NCBI GenBank assembly: GCA_016791425.1
Contig: JAEUMQ010000007.1
Coordinates: 186,001 to 250,000 of the forward strand
Length of the DNA: 64,000 bases
Reading direction: 5' to 3'
From: Hyphomonadaceae bacterium
GTDB lineage: Bacteria; Pseudomonadota; Alphaproteobacteria; Caulobacterales; Aquidulcibacteraceae
Shown here: positions 1-8,781 of the stretch, piece by piece
How the letters are laid out: the number at the start of each line of letters is the position of its first letter
How positions within the stretch are numbered: the first letter of the stretch is position 1
Made by a program: the position numbers and the translations under genes
The notes under the pieces: generated by a model
The model's database searches: none
What the model saw: only the letters and a program-made list of their open reading frames with translations
What the model was told of the DNA's origin: nothing

Positions 1-2
1 TC

Positions 3-470
3 ATCGTCTCGACCCTTGCGGCGATCGCCTGGTGCTGGGTGAGGACGCGCCGCGTGCCGCCGGTGCTCCTGGTTACGGGAGTGTTGGTGATCGGCTTCGG
101 CGGCCTGACGCTTTATCTGCGCGACGAGAACTTCATGAAGGTGAAGCCGACGTTTGTTAACATTTTTTATGCTTTGGCGATTTTCGGTTCCCTGCTGTTT
201 CGCCAGAACATTTGGAAGCTTCTGTTCGGCCACGCCTTCTCGCTGCCCGACCGCGTCTGGAATATTCTGGCGGCGCGCTGGGGCGCGTTTTTCCTGTTCA
301 TGGCGGCCGTGAACGAGATCATTCGGCACACGCAGACCACGGACTTTTGGGTGAATTCGCGGTTGTTTATCGTCTATCCGCTGATCCTCGGCTTCGCGCT
401 GGTGAATCTGCCGCTCACCATGAAGCACATCGGCCAAGCCGACCAGGGAACCGACAAGCAGGGCGCATGA
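3..470 (+). CDS. yciB: YciB/IspZ family inner membrane septation protein, 5' end outside window
   Basis: The reading frame is open to the left edge, so this is the C-terminal part of a longer gene. The visible part has several hydrophobic helices and the family block 'GGLTLYLRDENFMKVKPT', followed by 'LPDRVW' and 'DFWVNSRLF', which correspond to the conserved second half of E. coli YciB. YciB is a polytopic inner membrane protein linked to cell envelope synthesis and septation; its biochemical role is unsettled. A GTG at 39 could serve as an internal start, but homologues run about 40 residues further upstream, so a start outside the window is more likely. The tail after the last helix (about 12 residues) is hydrophilic. 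Confidence 0.88.
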   Translation: MVSTLAAIAWCWVRTRRVPPVLLVTGVLVIGFGGLTLYLRDENFMKVKPTFVNIFYALAIFGSLLFRQNIWKLLFGHAFSLPDRVWNILAARWGAFFLFMAAVNEIIRHTQTTDFWVNSRLFIVYPLILGFALVNLPLTMKHIGQADQGTDKQGA

Positions 471-603
471 ACGTCCCAGCACGGCGCCGGTTCCGTCCGG
501 TTCCCGCGCACAAGTCTTTGATCAGCCCCCGGACGAACGACGTTGCGATCCGCGCGCAACGCGCCTAGCTTCGCCCTGCCAAAAACGAGAGAGGTAATCC
601 CCG

Positions 604-1155
604 ATGGCAATGAGCCCGAAAGGCGCCTTCGCGCTGTCGCAGTCGCCGAGCCATCTGCTGCATCGCGCGCAGCAGTTCGCGCAGGATCGTTTTGCCGCCG
701 CCGCCGGCGCCCGCGGCATCACCCTTCGCCAGTTCGCCGTTCTCGCCGCCATCGCCGAGCAGCCGGGCCGCAGCCAGACCGATCTCGTCCTCGCCACCGG
801 CGTCGACCGCTCCACCCTCGCCGACATGATCACGCGCATGGAAAAGCGCAGCTGGATCCTGCGCGTCACCGCCGCCGATGACGCGCGCGCCAACGCCGTG
901 ACGCTCGCGCCCGGCGGCCGCGCCGCGCTCAACGCCGCCATCCCGTTCGCCAAGGCGGCCGACGAAGCGCTCATGGAGGCGCTCCCGCGCGGCGACCGCA
1001 AGCCGCTCCTGGATTTCCTGGCCAAGCTCTCCGAGGCCGCCGACGCCGCCGCCAACGCCCCGGCCCGCGCCGTCGCGAAATCGGCCAAGACGCCCCGCAA
1101 GGCGCCCCCCAAGAAGGGCCGGGCCGGCAAAAAAACCAAGAAGGGCAAGCGCTAG
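604..1155 (+). CDS. MarR family transcriptional regulator with Lys-rich tail
   Basis: A 183-residue protein with a MarR winged-helix core: the region around residues 40-95 ('LRQFAVLAAIAEQPG', 'RSQTDLVLATGVDRSTLADMI', 'RMEKRSWILR') gives helix-turn-helix and wing. MarR proteins bind DNA as dimers and are usually released by small phenolic or oxidant ligands; no ligand can be inferred here. The last 35 residues are an extended Lys/Ala/Pro tail ending 'KKTKKGKR', longer and more basic than in typical MarR proteins, perhaps a non-specific DNA-binding extension like the tails of alphaproteobacterial histone-like proteins. It converges on ccmG, so it is not part of the ccm operon. Confidence 0.85.
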   Translation: MAMSPKGAFALSQSPSHLLHRAQQFAQDRFAAAAGARGITLRQFAVLAAIAEQPGRSQTDLVLATGVDRSTLADMITRMEKRSWILRVTAADDARANAVTLAPGGRAALNAAIPFAKAADEALMEALPRGDRKPLLDFLAKLSEAADAAANAPARAVAKSAKTPRKAPPKKGRAGKKTKKGKR

Positions 1156-1173
1156 GGTTATTCCTGCGCCGGC

Positions 1174-1686
1174 CTATTCCAGCGCCGGCAAGATCCGCGT
1201 GCGGACAAGTTCCTCGTCGAGCGGGCCGCGCACGAGCGCGCGGATGCGCCCGTCCGGCCCGACAACGAACGTCTCGGGAACGCCGGCGAGCCCCATCTGC
1301 AACCCGTAGCGTCCGTCCGGATCGAGGCCGACCGCGGCGAACGGATCGCCGAGGTCGCGCAGCAGCGCATCGGGTCGCTGGTCCTTGTAGGCGACGCCGA
1401 GGATCGTCACGCCCTGCTCCTTGAGCGCCAGGAGCATCGGATGCTCGACCCGGCACGGCGCGCACCATGACGCGAAGAAGTTGATGACGTAGGGCCGCCC
1501 GGCGAACGCGGCCGGCGTGACCGTCCCGCGATCGCCGAGCGTCGCCAACGCGTAGGCCGGCGCCGGCTGCCCGACCAGCCCCTCGGTGATCGTCTCCCGC
1601 TGGCCCGGCCGCAGCAGCACCATCGCCGCGGCGGCCGCGATGAACACCAGCGCGACGAGCGGCGCGAACGCCCAGAAGCGTTTCAT
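1174..1686 (-). CDS. ccmG: Thiol:disulfide interchange protein CcmG (DsbE), cytochrome c maturation
   Basis: A 170-residue membrane-anchored thioredoxin-fold protein. Residues 6-25 form the N-terminal membrane anchor; the active site is 'WCAPC' in 'FFASWCAPCRVEHP', and 'GVPETFVV' supplies the cis-Pro/Glu loop typical of CcmG. It keeps apocytochrome c haem-binding cysteines reduced in the periplasm, receiving electrons from CcdA/DsbD. It is the last gene of the leftward ccmABCDG cluster, 13 bp beyond ccmD. ccmE, ccmF and ccmH are not in the window, as is usual in alphaproteobacteria where the two ccm groups are at separate loci. Confidence 0.95.
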   Translation of the reverse strand: MKRFWAFAPLVALVFIAAAAAMVLLRPGQRETITEGLVGQPAPAYALATLGDRGTVTPAAFAGRPYVINFFASWCAPCRVEHPMLLALKEQGVTILGVAYKDQRPDALLRDLGDPFAAVGLDPDGRYGLQMGLAGVPETFVVGPDGRIRALVRGPLDEELVRTRILPALE

Positions 1687-1699
1687 GATCGAAGCCGCC

Positions 1700-1846
1700 T
1701 CAAGGATCTTCTCGCGCCGCGCGCGCCCAGTGCTGCAGCCGCACGAACGCGACGACGGCGAGCGCGATGAAGCTCACCGCCGTCAGGGCGTAGGCCGGCG
1801 CGATGTAGTGCGCCCAGTGCGCCTGCGCGAGCTCCGGCGGGATCAT
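1700..1846 (-). CDS. ccmD: Haem exporter protein CcmD
   Basis: A 48-residue protein with one membrane helix ('YALTAVSFIALAVVAFV') followed by a basic cytoplasmic end, matching CcmD in size and position. CcmD is needed to release holo-CcmE from the CcmABC complex. The start ATG overlaps the stop of ccmC (ATGA), so translation is coupled. The sequence 'HWAHYIAPAYALTA' before the helix resembles the conserved Y-x-x-P-A-Y region of the family. Assignment depends on size, topology and gene order rather than on a long conserved sequence. Confidence 0.88.
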   Translation of the reverse strand: MIPPELAQAHWAHYIAPAYALTAVSFIALAVVAFVRLQHWARAAREDP

Positions 1847-2568
1847 GCCGCGCGCGCCCTGGCGCGCTGCGCCGCAAGCGCGCGTCGCCGGAAGATCTCG
1901 GCGCGCATGTTGGCGAACAGCAGCGCGGCGAACGCGGCGGCGTAGGCGCCCGCCATCGTCATGAGCGGCCCGAGCATCGCCGGGTGCAGCGCCGACCCGC
2001 CGGAGCGGATGAAGCTCGACGGCTGGTGCAGCGTGGACCACCACTCGACGGAGAAGTGCACGATCGGCAGGTTCACCGCGCCCGCCAGGCAAAGCACGCC
2101 CGCGATCCGCGCGCCCCGCTCTGCATCCTCGATCGCGAATGTAAGGGCGAGATAGCCGAGATAGGTGAGGAAGAGGACGAGCATCGAGGTGAGCCGCGCG
2201 TCCCAGACCCACCAGGTCCCCCAGGTTGGCGCGCCCCAAAGCGAGCCGGTCGCCAGACAGAGCGCCGCATAGGTTGCGCCGATCGGCGCTGCGGCGCGCG
2301 CCGCGACATCCGCCAGCGCATGGCGCCACACCAGCGAGACAAAGCTGGCGCCCGCCATGAACGCGTAGATCCCCATCGACCACCAGGCGGCGGGGACATG
2401 CACGTACATCACGCGCACCATCTCGCCCTGCTGGTAGTCCGGCGGAGAATAGTGGAGGCCCCACGGCAGCCCAACGGCGAACAGCGCCAGCGCCGCGACG
2501 CCCGCGACCGGCAGCGCCCAACCGGAAAACTCCAAGAAGCGCTGCGGATTGGCCATGCCCGCGATCAT
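1843..2568 (-). CDS. ccmC: Haem exporter/haem lyase subunit CcmC
   Basis: A 241-residue polytopic membrane protein with six hydrophobic segments. The tryptophan-rich WWD signature ('WGTWWVWDARLT') lies around residues 115-126, with flanking periplasmic histidines in 'VHVPAAWW' and 'LPIVHFSVEWW'. CcmC binds haem and loads it on the histidine of CcmE. It sits between ccmB and ccmD; an alternative start five codons in (MANPQRF) is possible. Length and motif order match the family. Confidence 0.96.
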   Translation of the reverse strand: MIAGMANPQRFLEFSGWALPVAGVAALALFAVGLPWGLHYSPPDYQQGEMVRVMYVHVPAAWWSMGIYAFMAGASFVSLVWRHALADVAARAAAPIGATYAALCLATGSLWGAPTWGTWWVWDARLTSMLVLFLTYLGYLALTFAIEDAERGARIAGVLCLAGAVNLPIVHFSVEWWSTLHQPSSFIRSGGSALHPAMLGPLMTMAGAYAAAFAALLFANMRAEIFRRRALAAQRARARAA

Positions 2569-2618
2569 CGGGTCTGGCTAACCTTTGGGCGCAGGCTCCG
2601 CAATCGCTCCGCCCGGAA

Positions 2619-3299
2619 TCATTCGGCCTGGAGACGCAAGGCCGCAGCCGCCGCGATCGGCCCGAGCGCCGCGGCGAGGACCGCGATCCCGCAGAGCAGC
2701 TGGAACGCCGGCGTCCCCAGACCCAGCCCTTGCGCCGCCGCTTCGCAGGCCGCCGCCCCAAAGAGCGCCGGCGGCGCAAAGAAGGGCGCAGACACCAGCG
2801 CGATGAGCACGCCCGCGCGCTTGATCCCCGCCGCCGCCGCCGCCCCCACGAGCCCGGCGCCGATGAAAGCCAGCATCCCGACCGCAACCGCGATCGACAC
2901 CAGCGGCGCCGAAGCGGCCGGTATCTGCAGCATGATCGCCGCCGGCGCCGCTGCGGCCGCGAGCGGCAGGCCGACCGCGATCCACAGCGCCAGCGCCTTG
3001 GCCAGCACCAGCGCCTCCAGCGGCGCTGGCGAAAGCAGCATCTGCTCCAGCCCGCCCTCTTCGAGGTCCGCCTGGAAGAGCCGCTCCAGGATCATGAAGG
3101 CCGCGAGCGCCGCCGCGATCCAGATCACCGGAATGCCGACATTCCGAAGGCTTTCGAGCAAGGACGCCCGCTGCGCGTCCATCGTCAGCGGCACGAGCGC
3201 CACGGTGCCGAGGAAGAACCCGATCGGCGCTGCCGGCCCCGCGCCCGCGCCCCACGCGATCGCCAGATCGCGCCGAAAGAGCGCCAGCACGGCGATCAT
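2619..3299 (-). CDS. ccmB: Haem exporter ABC permease CcmB
   Basis: A 226-residue permease with about six transmembrane helices, expected length 220. The conserved CcmB features 'ERLFQADLEEGGLEQMLLSP' and 'PLEALVLAKALALWI' are present. The start chosen (MIAVLALFRRDL) fits the family; an upstream in-frame extension would run through the GC-rich palindrome at 3342-3372 and is not plausible. CcmB pairs with the ATPase CcmA to drive release of holo-CcmE from CcmC. It lies about 100 bp downstream of ccmA, a gap filled by the repeat. Confidence 0.93.
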   Translation of the reverse strand: MIAVLALFRRDLAIAWGAGAGPAAPIGFFLGTVALVPLTMDAQRASLLESLRNVGIPVIWIAAALAAFMILERLFQADLEEGGLEQMLLSPAPLEALVLAKALALWIAVGLPLAAAAAPAAIMLQIPAASAPLVSIAVAVGMLAFIGAGLVGAAAAAGIKRAGVLIALVSAPFFAPPALFGAAACEAAAQGLGLGTPAFQLLCGIAVLAAALGPIAAAAALRLQAE

Positions 3300-3341
3300 C
3301 GCGCCGCACCTGATGCGGACGGCGCCTCCATACGGAGTGGG

Positions 3342-3372
3342 GCTCCCCCTCCCCTTTGAAGGGAGGGGGAGC
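3342..3372. repeat. GC-rich palindromic repeat (family 1) between ccmA and ccmB
   Basis: An inverted repeat 'gctccccctccc' (3342-3353) and 'gggagggggagc' (3361-3372) with a short A/T-containing loop. It is one of at least six related C-run/G-run palindromes in the window (also near 5060, 10007, 43968, 58763 and 58862). It interrupts an otherwise compact ccm operon and could form a strong RNA hairpin between ccmA and ccmB. Confidence 0.8.
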
Positions 3373-3399
3373 GCCCAGGCGCCGATCCGCTTGAATTGC

Positions 3400-3981
3400 T
3401 CACAGGGTGACAACGCTTGCCGGCGGCACGCCGAGAGGATCGTGGCCCGCGGCGACGACGATCCCACTCTTCAGATGCTCGGCGGCGAGCTCCGCCACCA
3501 TGGTGCGTCCCGCCTCGTCGAGCGAGGCGAGCGGCTCGTCCAAGAGCCAGATCGGGCGCGGCGCGACGATGAGCCGGGAGAGCGCCAGCCGGCGCGACTG
3601 TCCCGCGCTCAGCACCCGCGCCGGCAACTTGGCGATCCGCGCCAGCCCGACACGCTCCAGGGCCGCCTCGCTTCCTGCCGGGTCGGCACCGAACAAGCCC
3701 GCCCAATAGCGCACGTGGGCGATGAGGCTGATGCCGGATTTGACGCCGTCGCGATGCCCAAGCACGTGCATCGACGTCGCCGGCTCGAACTCCCCTTCAA
3801 AGCGGATGCGCCCCTCCGCCGGCCTCAGCCAGCCGGCCAGTGCGCGCAGGAGGCTCGTCTTGCCGGCGCCGTTGCGCCCGCGCACGTCGATGAATTCGCC
3901 GGCGCGCGCCTCGAAGCTGAGCCCCGCGAGCACGCGGCGCCCGCCGCGCTCCAGCGCCAGATTTTCCACGATCAGCTTCAC
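3400..3981 (-). CDS. ccmA: Haem exporter ATPase CcmA
   Basis: A 193-residue ABC ATPase. Walker A is 'GRNGAGKTS' (about residues 35-43), the signature is 'LSAGQSRR', Walker B 'IWLLDEP', and the switch His lies in 'AAGHDP'. The 'LSAGQ' form with Ala and the short length are typical of CcmA. It energises the CcmABCD complex in cytochrome c biogenesis on the cytoplasmic side of the membrane. It is first in the leftward operon and divergent from the DUF4349 lipoprotein, 69 bp away. Confidence 0.94.
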   Translation of the reverse strand: MKLIVENLALERGGRRVLAGLSFEARAGEFIDVRGRNGAGKTSLLRALAGWLRPAEGRIRFEGEFEPATSMHVLGHRDGVKSGISLIAHVRYWAGLFGADPAGSEAALERVGLARIAKLPARVLSAGQSRRLALSRLIVAPRPIWLLDEPLASLDEAGRTMVAELAAEHLKSGIVVAAGHDPLGVPPASVVTL

Positions 3982-4050
3982 GTTTCGCGCATAGAAAAGC
4001 CTTCAAGCGCCTGCGTTCTAGGGCGCGTCGCGGCGTTTGGGGAGGAAATC

Positions 4051-5055
4051 ATGCGTGCGCTGATCTTGTGCCTGGCTTTGACGGCGCTGGCCGCCTGCGG
4101 CCAGCAATCGGCTCCCTCGAACGCCGCGATGGACAGCCGCTCAGGCTTCGCCGGCGGCGAAGCGGGCCCGATGGGGGGGGTCGGCGTCGCGCGCGAGGAG
4201 GCACAGGCCATCGATGCAGCCGTCTCGCAGGACGCGCCTCCAGCATCTCCCCCGCCGCCGCCCCCGCCTCCCGGCCAGCCCGCGGCCGAGCCGGCGCCCG
4301 CGCCGGCCGCGCAGGCGCCCGTCGCCTATCTTGCCTATTCCTATCAGGTCGGGCTCGAGGTGCCGGGCCCGCGCCTGACCGGGCTCATGGACGCCCACGC
4401 CCAGGCCTGCGTCGCAGCCGGCCCGAGGCTCTGCCAGCTGATCGGCTCGCAGCGCCAAGGCGATCCCGAGGCCTACATCTCCGGCAATCTCCAGATCCGC
4501 GGCGAGCCGGCGTGGCTCCGCGGCTTCATGGGCCGGCTCGAGAGCGACGCCGATCAGGCCGGGGGCCGCGTCCAGGCCCGCTCCACCACGACGGAGGATC
4601 TCACCCGCGCCATCGTCGATACCGAGGCCTCGCTGCGGGCCAGGCGCACGCTGCGCGACCGCCTGCAGGCCCTGCTCGCCAGCCGCCCGGGCCGGCTGTC
4701 CGACCTGCTGGAGGTGGAGCGCGAGCTCGCCCGCGTACAGGCCGAGATCGACGCCACGCAGAGCAATCTGGCGGTCATGCGCACCCGCGTGGACATGTCC
4801 GCGTTGAGTATCTCGTACGAATCCCAGCCGCGGTCGGTGGCCGCCGGCACGTTCACGCCGCTGCGGAACGCGCTGGCCGGCTTCGTCAGCGTGGTGGTGC
4901 AGGGCGTGGCGATCATCATCACGCTCATCGCCGGGCTGCTGCCCTTCGCGCTGCTTCTCTGGCTGATTGGCTGGCTCCTGCTGGGCTGGCGCAAGCGGCG
5001 CGGCGGCCGTTTCTTCAACCGCCCGCAGACCCCTCCAGCCCCGCCGGCGAGCTAG
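4051..5055 (+). CDS. DUF4349 family lipoprotein
   Basis: A 334-residue protein with a lipoprotein signal: the lipobox 'LAAC' puts the acylated Cys at 16. A Pro/Ala-rich linker (about residues 60-90, with ten consecutive prolines) follows, then a DUF4349 domain with paired helices ('TTTEDLTRAIVDTEASL', 'LRDRLQALLAS', 'LLEVERELARVQAEID') ending in a strong membrane helix near residues 285-315 and a basic tail. The family is of unknown function and usually envelope-anchored. A GGAGG box lies 6 bp before the ATG. It is divergent from ccmA. Confidence 0.88.
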   Translation: MRALILCLALTALAACGQQSAPSNAAMDSRSGFAGGEAGPMGGVGVAREEAQAIDAAVSQDAPPASPPPPPPPPGQPAAEPAPAPAAQAPVAYLAYSYQVGLEVPGPRLTGLMDAHAQACVAAGPRLCQLIGSQRQGDPEAYISGNLQIRGEPAWLRGFMGRLESDADQAGGRVQARSTTTEDLTRAIVDTEASLRARRTLRDRLQALLASRPGRLSDLLEVERELARVQAEIDATQSNLAVMRTRVDMSALSISYESQPRSVAAGTFTPLRNALAGFVSVVVQGVAIIITLIAGLLPFALLLWLIGWLLLGWRKRRGGRFFNRPQTPPAPPAS

Positions 5056-5059
5056 GACG

Positions 5060-5094
5060 CCCTCTCCCCTCTTCCGCCGGCGCGGGAGAGGGGG
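5060..5094. repeat. GC-rich palindromic repeat (family 1) between DUF4349 gene and acnA
   Basis: Arms 'ccctctccc' and 'gggagaggg' flank a loop 'ctcttccgccggcgc'. It lies directly after the stop codon of the DUF4349 gene, where a transcribed hairpin could also act in termination, although no T-run follows. Confidence 0.7.
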
Positions 5095-5257
5095 CTCAAG
5101 CCCGGCGGATTACTCCGGACACGGATCAACTCGCCGCGACGTTCCGCCGATTGAATCGCACGCGAACAGTGCTAAAAGGACGCTCCCGCGCGCCGATTCC
5201 GGCACGGGGCGCTCCCCGCCGCGGACCTCAAGAGCCCATTTGTTGAGGAGGAGCGCT

Positions 5258-7948
5258 ATGGCTTCGCTCGATTCATTCAAATCTCGCCGCACCTTGCAGG
5301 CCGGCGGCAAGACCTACGCCTATTTCGACCTCGCCGAAGCCTCCAGGAACGGCTTGGGCGACATCGCCAAGCTCCCCGTGTCGCTGAAGGTGCTGCTTGA
5401 GAACCTCTTGCGCACGGAGGACGGCGTCGCGGTGTCGAAGGGCGACATCGAGGCGATGGCCCGCTGGCTGACCGGCCGCGGCAAGGAGGAGGTGGAGATC
5501 GCCTTCACCCCCGCGCGCGTCCTGATGCAGGACTTCACCGGCGTCCCGGCCGTGGTCGATCTCGCCGCCATGCGCGACGCTGCTGTGGCCCTGAAGGCCG
5601 ACGCCGAGAAGATCAACCCGCTCGTGCCCGTCGATCTCGTGATCGACCATTCCGTCATGGTCGATCATTTCGGCGCGCCGGATTCGTTCGCCCGCAACGT
5701 CGAGCTCGAATACCGCCGCAACGGCGAGCGCTATCAATTCCTGCGCTGGGGCCAGACCGCGTTCCGCAATTTCCGCGTCGTGCCCCCGGGCACCGGCATC
5801 TGCCACCAGGTGAACCTGGAATATCTCGGCCAGTCCGTCTGGGTGAACGATGCCGGGGAAGCCTATCCCGACACCGTCGTCGGCACCGACAGCCACACCA
5901 CCATGATCAACGGCATCGGCGTCCTCGGCTGGGGCGTCGGCGGCATCGAGGCGGAGGCCGCGATGCTCGGCCAGCCGATCTCCATGCTCATCCCAGAAGT
6001 CATCGGCTTCAAGCTGACCGGCAAGCTGCCGGAAGGCGCCACCGCCACCGACCTTGTGCTCACCGTCACGCAGGCGCTGCGCGCGCGCGGCGTGGTCGGC
6101 AAGTTCGTGGAGTTCTTTGGGCAAGGCCTCGACAATCTCTCCGTCGAGGACCGCGCAACGATCGCCAACATGGCCCCCGAATACGGCGCGACCTGCGGCT
6201 TCTTCCCGGTTGACGCCAAGACCATCGCCTATCTCACCGCCACCGGCCGCGATCCCGGCCGCGTCGCGCTCGTGGAGACGTATTGCAAGGCCCAAGGCCT
6301 CTGGCGCGGCGACGTCGAGCCCGTGTTCACCGACGCGCTCGAGCTCGATCTCGCCAGCGTGAAGCCCTCGCTCGCCGGCCCCAAGCGCCCGCAGGACCGC
6401 GTGCTGCTGGGCGGCGTCGCCGCCGGCTTCGGCGCCGTGATGGCGAAGGAGTTCAAGAAGACCGACGCCGAGCTCACGCAGCGCTTCCCGGTCAAGGGCG
6501 CCGGCCACGACCTCGGCCACGGCGACGTGGTGATCGCCGCGATCACCTCCTGCACCAACACCTCGAACCCAAGCGTGCTCATCGCCGCCGGCCTCGTGGC
6601 GCAGAAAGCCAACATCCGCGGCCTCAAGGTGAAGCCTTGGGTGAAGACCTCGCTCGCGCCGGGCAGCCAAGTGGTGACCGACTATCTCGCCCATGCCGGC
6701 CTTGACACGCATCTGAACGCGCTCGGCTTCAACACCGTCGGCTACGGCTGCACGACCTGCATCGGCAATTCCGGCCCGCTGCCCGCGCCGATCTCGGAAA
6801 GCGTTCAGGCCAACGACGTCGTCGTCGCCTCGGTGCTCTCCGGCAATCGCAATTTCGAGGGCCGCATCAACCAGGACGTCCGCGCCAACTATCTCGCCTC
6901 CCCGCCGCTCGTAGTGGCCTACGCGCTCGCCGGCTCGATCCTGATCGACCTGGAGAAGGATCCTCTGGGTACGGACAAAGCGGGCAAGCCCGTCTACTTG
7001 AAGGACATCTGGCCGACCAACGACGAGATCACCGCGCTCGTCCGCGCCAACGTGACGCCCGAGATGTTCGCCAAGCGCTACGGCGATGTCTTCAATGGCG
7101 ACGCGCTTTGGCGCGCCATCTCCGTCTCTGGCGGCCGCACCTACAAATGGGACGCCGACTCCACCTATGTGCGCAACCCGCCCTATTTCGAAGGCATGCG
7201 CCCGAAGGCCGATCCCCCGGGCGATATCGCGAGCGCGCGCGTGCTGGCCCTCTTCGGGGATTCCATCACCACCGACCACATCAGCCCCGCCGGCTCGATC
7301 AAGAAGGCGAGCCCCGCCGGGCAATACCTCGTCTCGCACAAGGTCGATCAGGCCGACTTCAACTCTTACGGCGCGCGCCGCGGCAATCACGAAGTGATGA
7401 TGCGCGGCACCTTCGCCAATATCCGCGTGAAGAACGCGATGGTGAAGAACGACAAGGGCGAGGTGATCGAAGCGCCCGACACGATCCACTATCCTTCCGG
7501 CGAACGCATGCCGATCTATGACGCCGCGATGCGCTACGAGAAGGAAGGCGCGCCGCTCGTCGTGTTCGCCGGCAAGGAATACGGCACCGGTTCGTCGCGC
7601 GATTGGGCGGCGAAGGGAACCAAGCTGCTCGGCGTGCGCGCGGTGATCGCCGAAAGCTTCGAGCGCATCCACCGCTCGAACCTGATCGGCATGGGCGTGC
7701 TGCCGCTGCAATTCGCAGCCGGCGGCAGCTGGGCGGCGCTGGGCCTCACGGGCGCGGAGAAGGTCTCGCTCTCCGGCGTCGCGACCCTGAAGCCGCGCCA
7801 GGAAGTCACGCTCACGATCACGCGCCCGACCGGCGAAGTCGTGACGGCCAAGGCCCTCTGCCGGATCGACACGCAGAACGAGCTTGAATACTTCCTCAAT
7901 GGCGGCATCCTCCACTACGTCCTCCGGGGCCTCGCCCAGGCGGCGTAA
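5258..7948 (+). CDS. acnA: Aconitate hydratase AcnA
   Basis: An 896-residue protein, the normal length for AcnA/IRP1-type aconitase, catalysing citrate-isocitrate interconversion in the TCA cycle in the cytoplasm. The 4Fe-4S ligands are visible as 'TSCTNTSNP' and 'GCTTCIGNSG'; substrate-binding motifs include 'VVGTDSHTTMINGIG' and 'EYGTGSSRDWAAKG'. The start is set by a strong GAGGAGG box 5-11 bp upstream; the frame is open further upstream but without homology. A monocistronic unit is likely. Confidence 0.98.
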   Translation: MASLDSFKSRRTLQAGGKTYAYFDLAEASRNGLGDIAKLPVSLKVLLENLLRTEDGVAVSKGDIEAMARWLTGRGKEEVEIAFTPARVLMQDFTGVPAVVDLAAMRDAAVALKADAEKINPLVPVDLVIDHSVMVDHFGAPDSFARNVELEYRRNGERYQFLRWGQTAFRNFRVVPPGTGICHQVNLEYLGQSVWVNDAGEAYPDTVVGTDSHTTMINGIGVLGWGVGGIEAEAAMLGQPISMLIPEVIGFKLTGKLPEGATATDLVLTVTQALRARGVVGKFVEFFGQGLDNLSVEDRATIANMAPEYGATCGFFPVDAKTIAYLTATGRDPGRVALVETYCKAQGLWRGDVEPVFTDALELDLASVKPSLAGPKRPQDRVLLGGVAAGFGAVMAKEFKKTDAELTQRFPVKGAGHDLGHGDVVIAAITSCTNTSNPSVLIAAGLVAQKANIRGLKVKPWVKTSLAPGSQVVTDYLAHAGLDTHLNALGFNTVGYGCTTCIGNSGPLPAPISESVQANDVVVASVLSGNRNFEGRINQDVRANYLASPPLVVAYALAGSILIDLEKDPLGTDKAGKPVYLKDIWPTNDEITALVRANVTPEMFAKRYGDVFNGDALWRAISVSGGRTYKWDADSTYVRNPPYFEGMRPKADPPGDIASARVLALFGDSITTDHISPAGSIKKASPAGQYLVSHKVDQADFNSYGARRGNHEVMMRGTFANIRVKNAMVKNDKGEVIEAPDTIHYPSGERMPIYDAAMRYEKEGAPLVVFAGKEYGTGSSRDWAAKGTKLLGVRAVIAESFERIHRSNLIGMGVLPLQFAAGGSWAALGLTGAEKVSLSGVATLKPRQEVTLTITRPTGEVVTAKALCRIDTQNELEYFLNGGILHYVLRGLAQAA

Positions 7949-8037
7949 GCGGCGTGTCCGGCGGCGCCGTCTTGGAGCGCGCCCGAGCCTTGAAGTCGTC
8001 ACAGCCAGTTGAGTCGACCGTTCCGGCCAGGACCTCC

Positions 8038-8781
8038 ATGTTGCGGGCCATGTTTCGGGCGTGTTGGCTTGTCCTTGTCGTGGCGGCGACGCTGCTTCTG
8101 GCTCCCGCCAGCGCGCAGCCGCAGTCGCCGTACCGCACCGGCGAGCAGATCGTTGTCGAGCTCTACACCTCGCAAGGCTGCGACACCTGCCGCCGCGCCA
8201 ACCGCCTGCTCGGGCAGCTCGCCGCGTCGCCGGACGTGATCGCCATCACATTCCCGGTGGATTATTGGGACTATCTGGGCTGGCGCGACACCTTCGCAAG
8301 CTCCGACTTCACGCAACGCCAGCGCCGTTATTGGCGGAGCCTGCATGCGCGCAGTCTCTACACGCCGGAGATCGTCATGAACGGCGCCGCGCACGTGAAC
8401 GCCGCAAGCGCCGAGCGCGTCACCGACCTGTTGGCGACGTTCCGGGCCGCGCCTGTGCATCAGGGCCCGCGCGTCACGATCGAGCGCTCCGGCGCCGGCG
8501 CGCGCGTCTTTGTCGGCCGCGGCCGCCCGCACAATCCTCCCGCGGACGTCTGGATCGTACCGTTCGATCCGGGCCCAGTCTGGGAGACGGTCCGCACCGG
8601 CGACAATGCCGGCCACCGCGTCGTGCACTACAATCTCGCCCAGGGCCTGAGCCGCATCGGCGCCTGGACCGGAGAACCGGCGCGGTACGAGCATCGCTAT
8701 TGCCGTCGCCAGTGCGCGGTGATCGTGCAGGAGCGCAATGGCGGCCCGGTGATCGCCGCCGCGCGCACACCCGCAAGCTAG
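8038..8781 (+). CDS. DUF1223 secreted thioredoxin-fold protein
   Basis: A 247-residue protein with a signal peptide (residues 1-23, cleavage near 'PASAQP'). The core begins 'VVELYTSQGCDTCRRANRLL', a CxxC motif in thioredoxin-like context, followed by 'ITFPVDYWDYLGWRDTFAS', characteristic of DUF1223. The function is not established; a periplasmic redox role is plausible. The ATG at 8038 places the signal peptide at the N-terminus, so the in-frame upstream ATG at 7954 is less likely. Its TAG stop is formed by the first three bases of the intergenic palindromic repeat that follows. Confidence 0.85.
   Translation: MLRAMFRACWLVLVVAATLLLAPASAQPQSPYRTGEQIVVELYTSQGCDTCRRANRLLGQLAASPDVIAITFPVDYWDYLGWRDTFASSDFTQRQRRYWRSLHARSLYTPEIVMNGAAHVNAASAERVTDLLATFRAAPVHQGPRVTIERSGAGARVFVGRGRPHNPPADVWIVPFDPGPVWETVRTGDNAGHRVVHYNLAQGLSRIGAWTGEPARYEHRYCRRQCAVIVQERNGGPVIAAARTPAS

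Noticed and set aside
1984-4050. Long + strand open frame over ccmC-ccmA, in frame with the DUF4349 gene
   Set aside because: It is antisense to four well-supported ccm genes; only the part after the GGAGG at 4041 codes for a recognisable lipoprotein.
5273-8002. A 909-codon open frame antisense to acnA
   Set aside because: It lies exactly over a well-supported aconitase gene, has no recognisable domain, and long antisense frames are expected in high-GC genes with strong third-position G/C bias.
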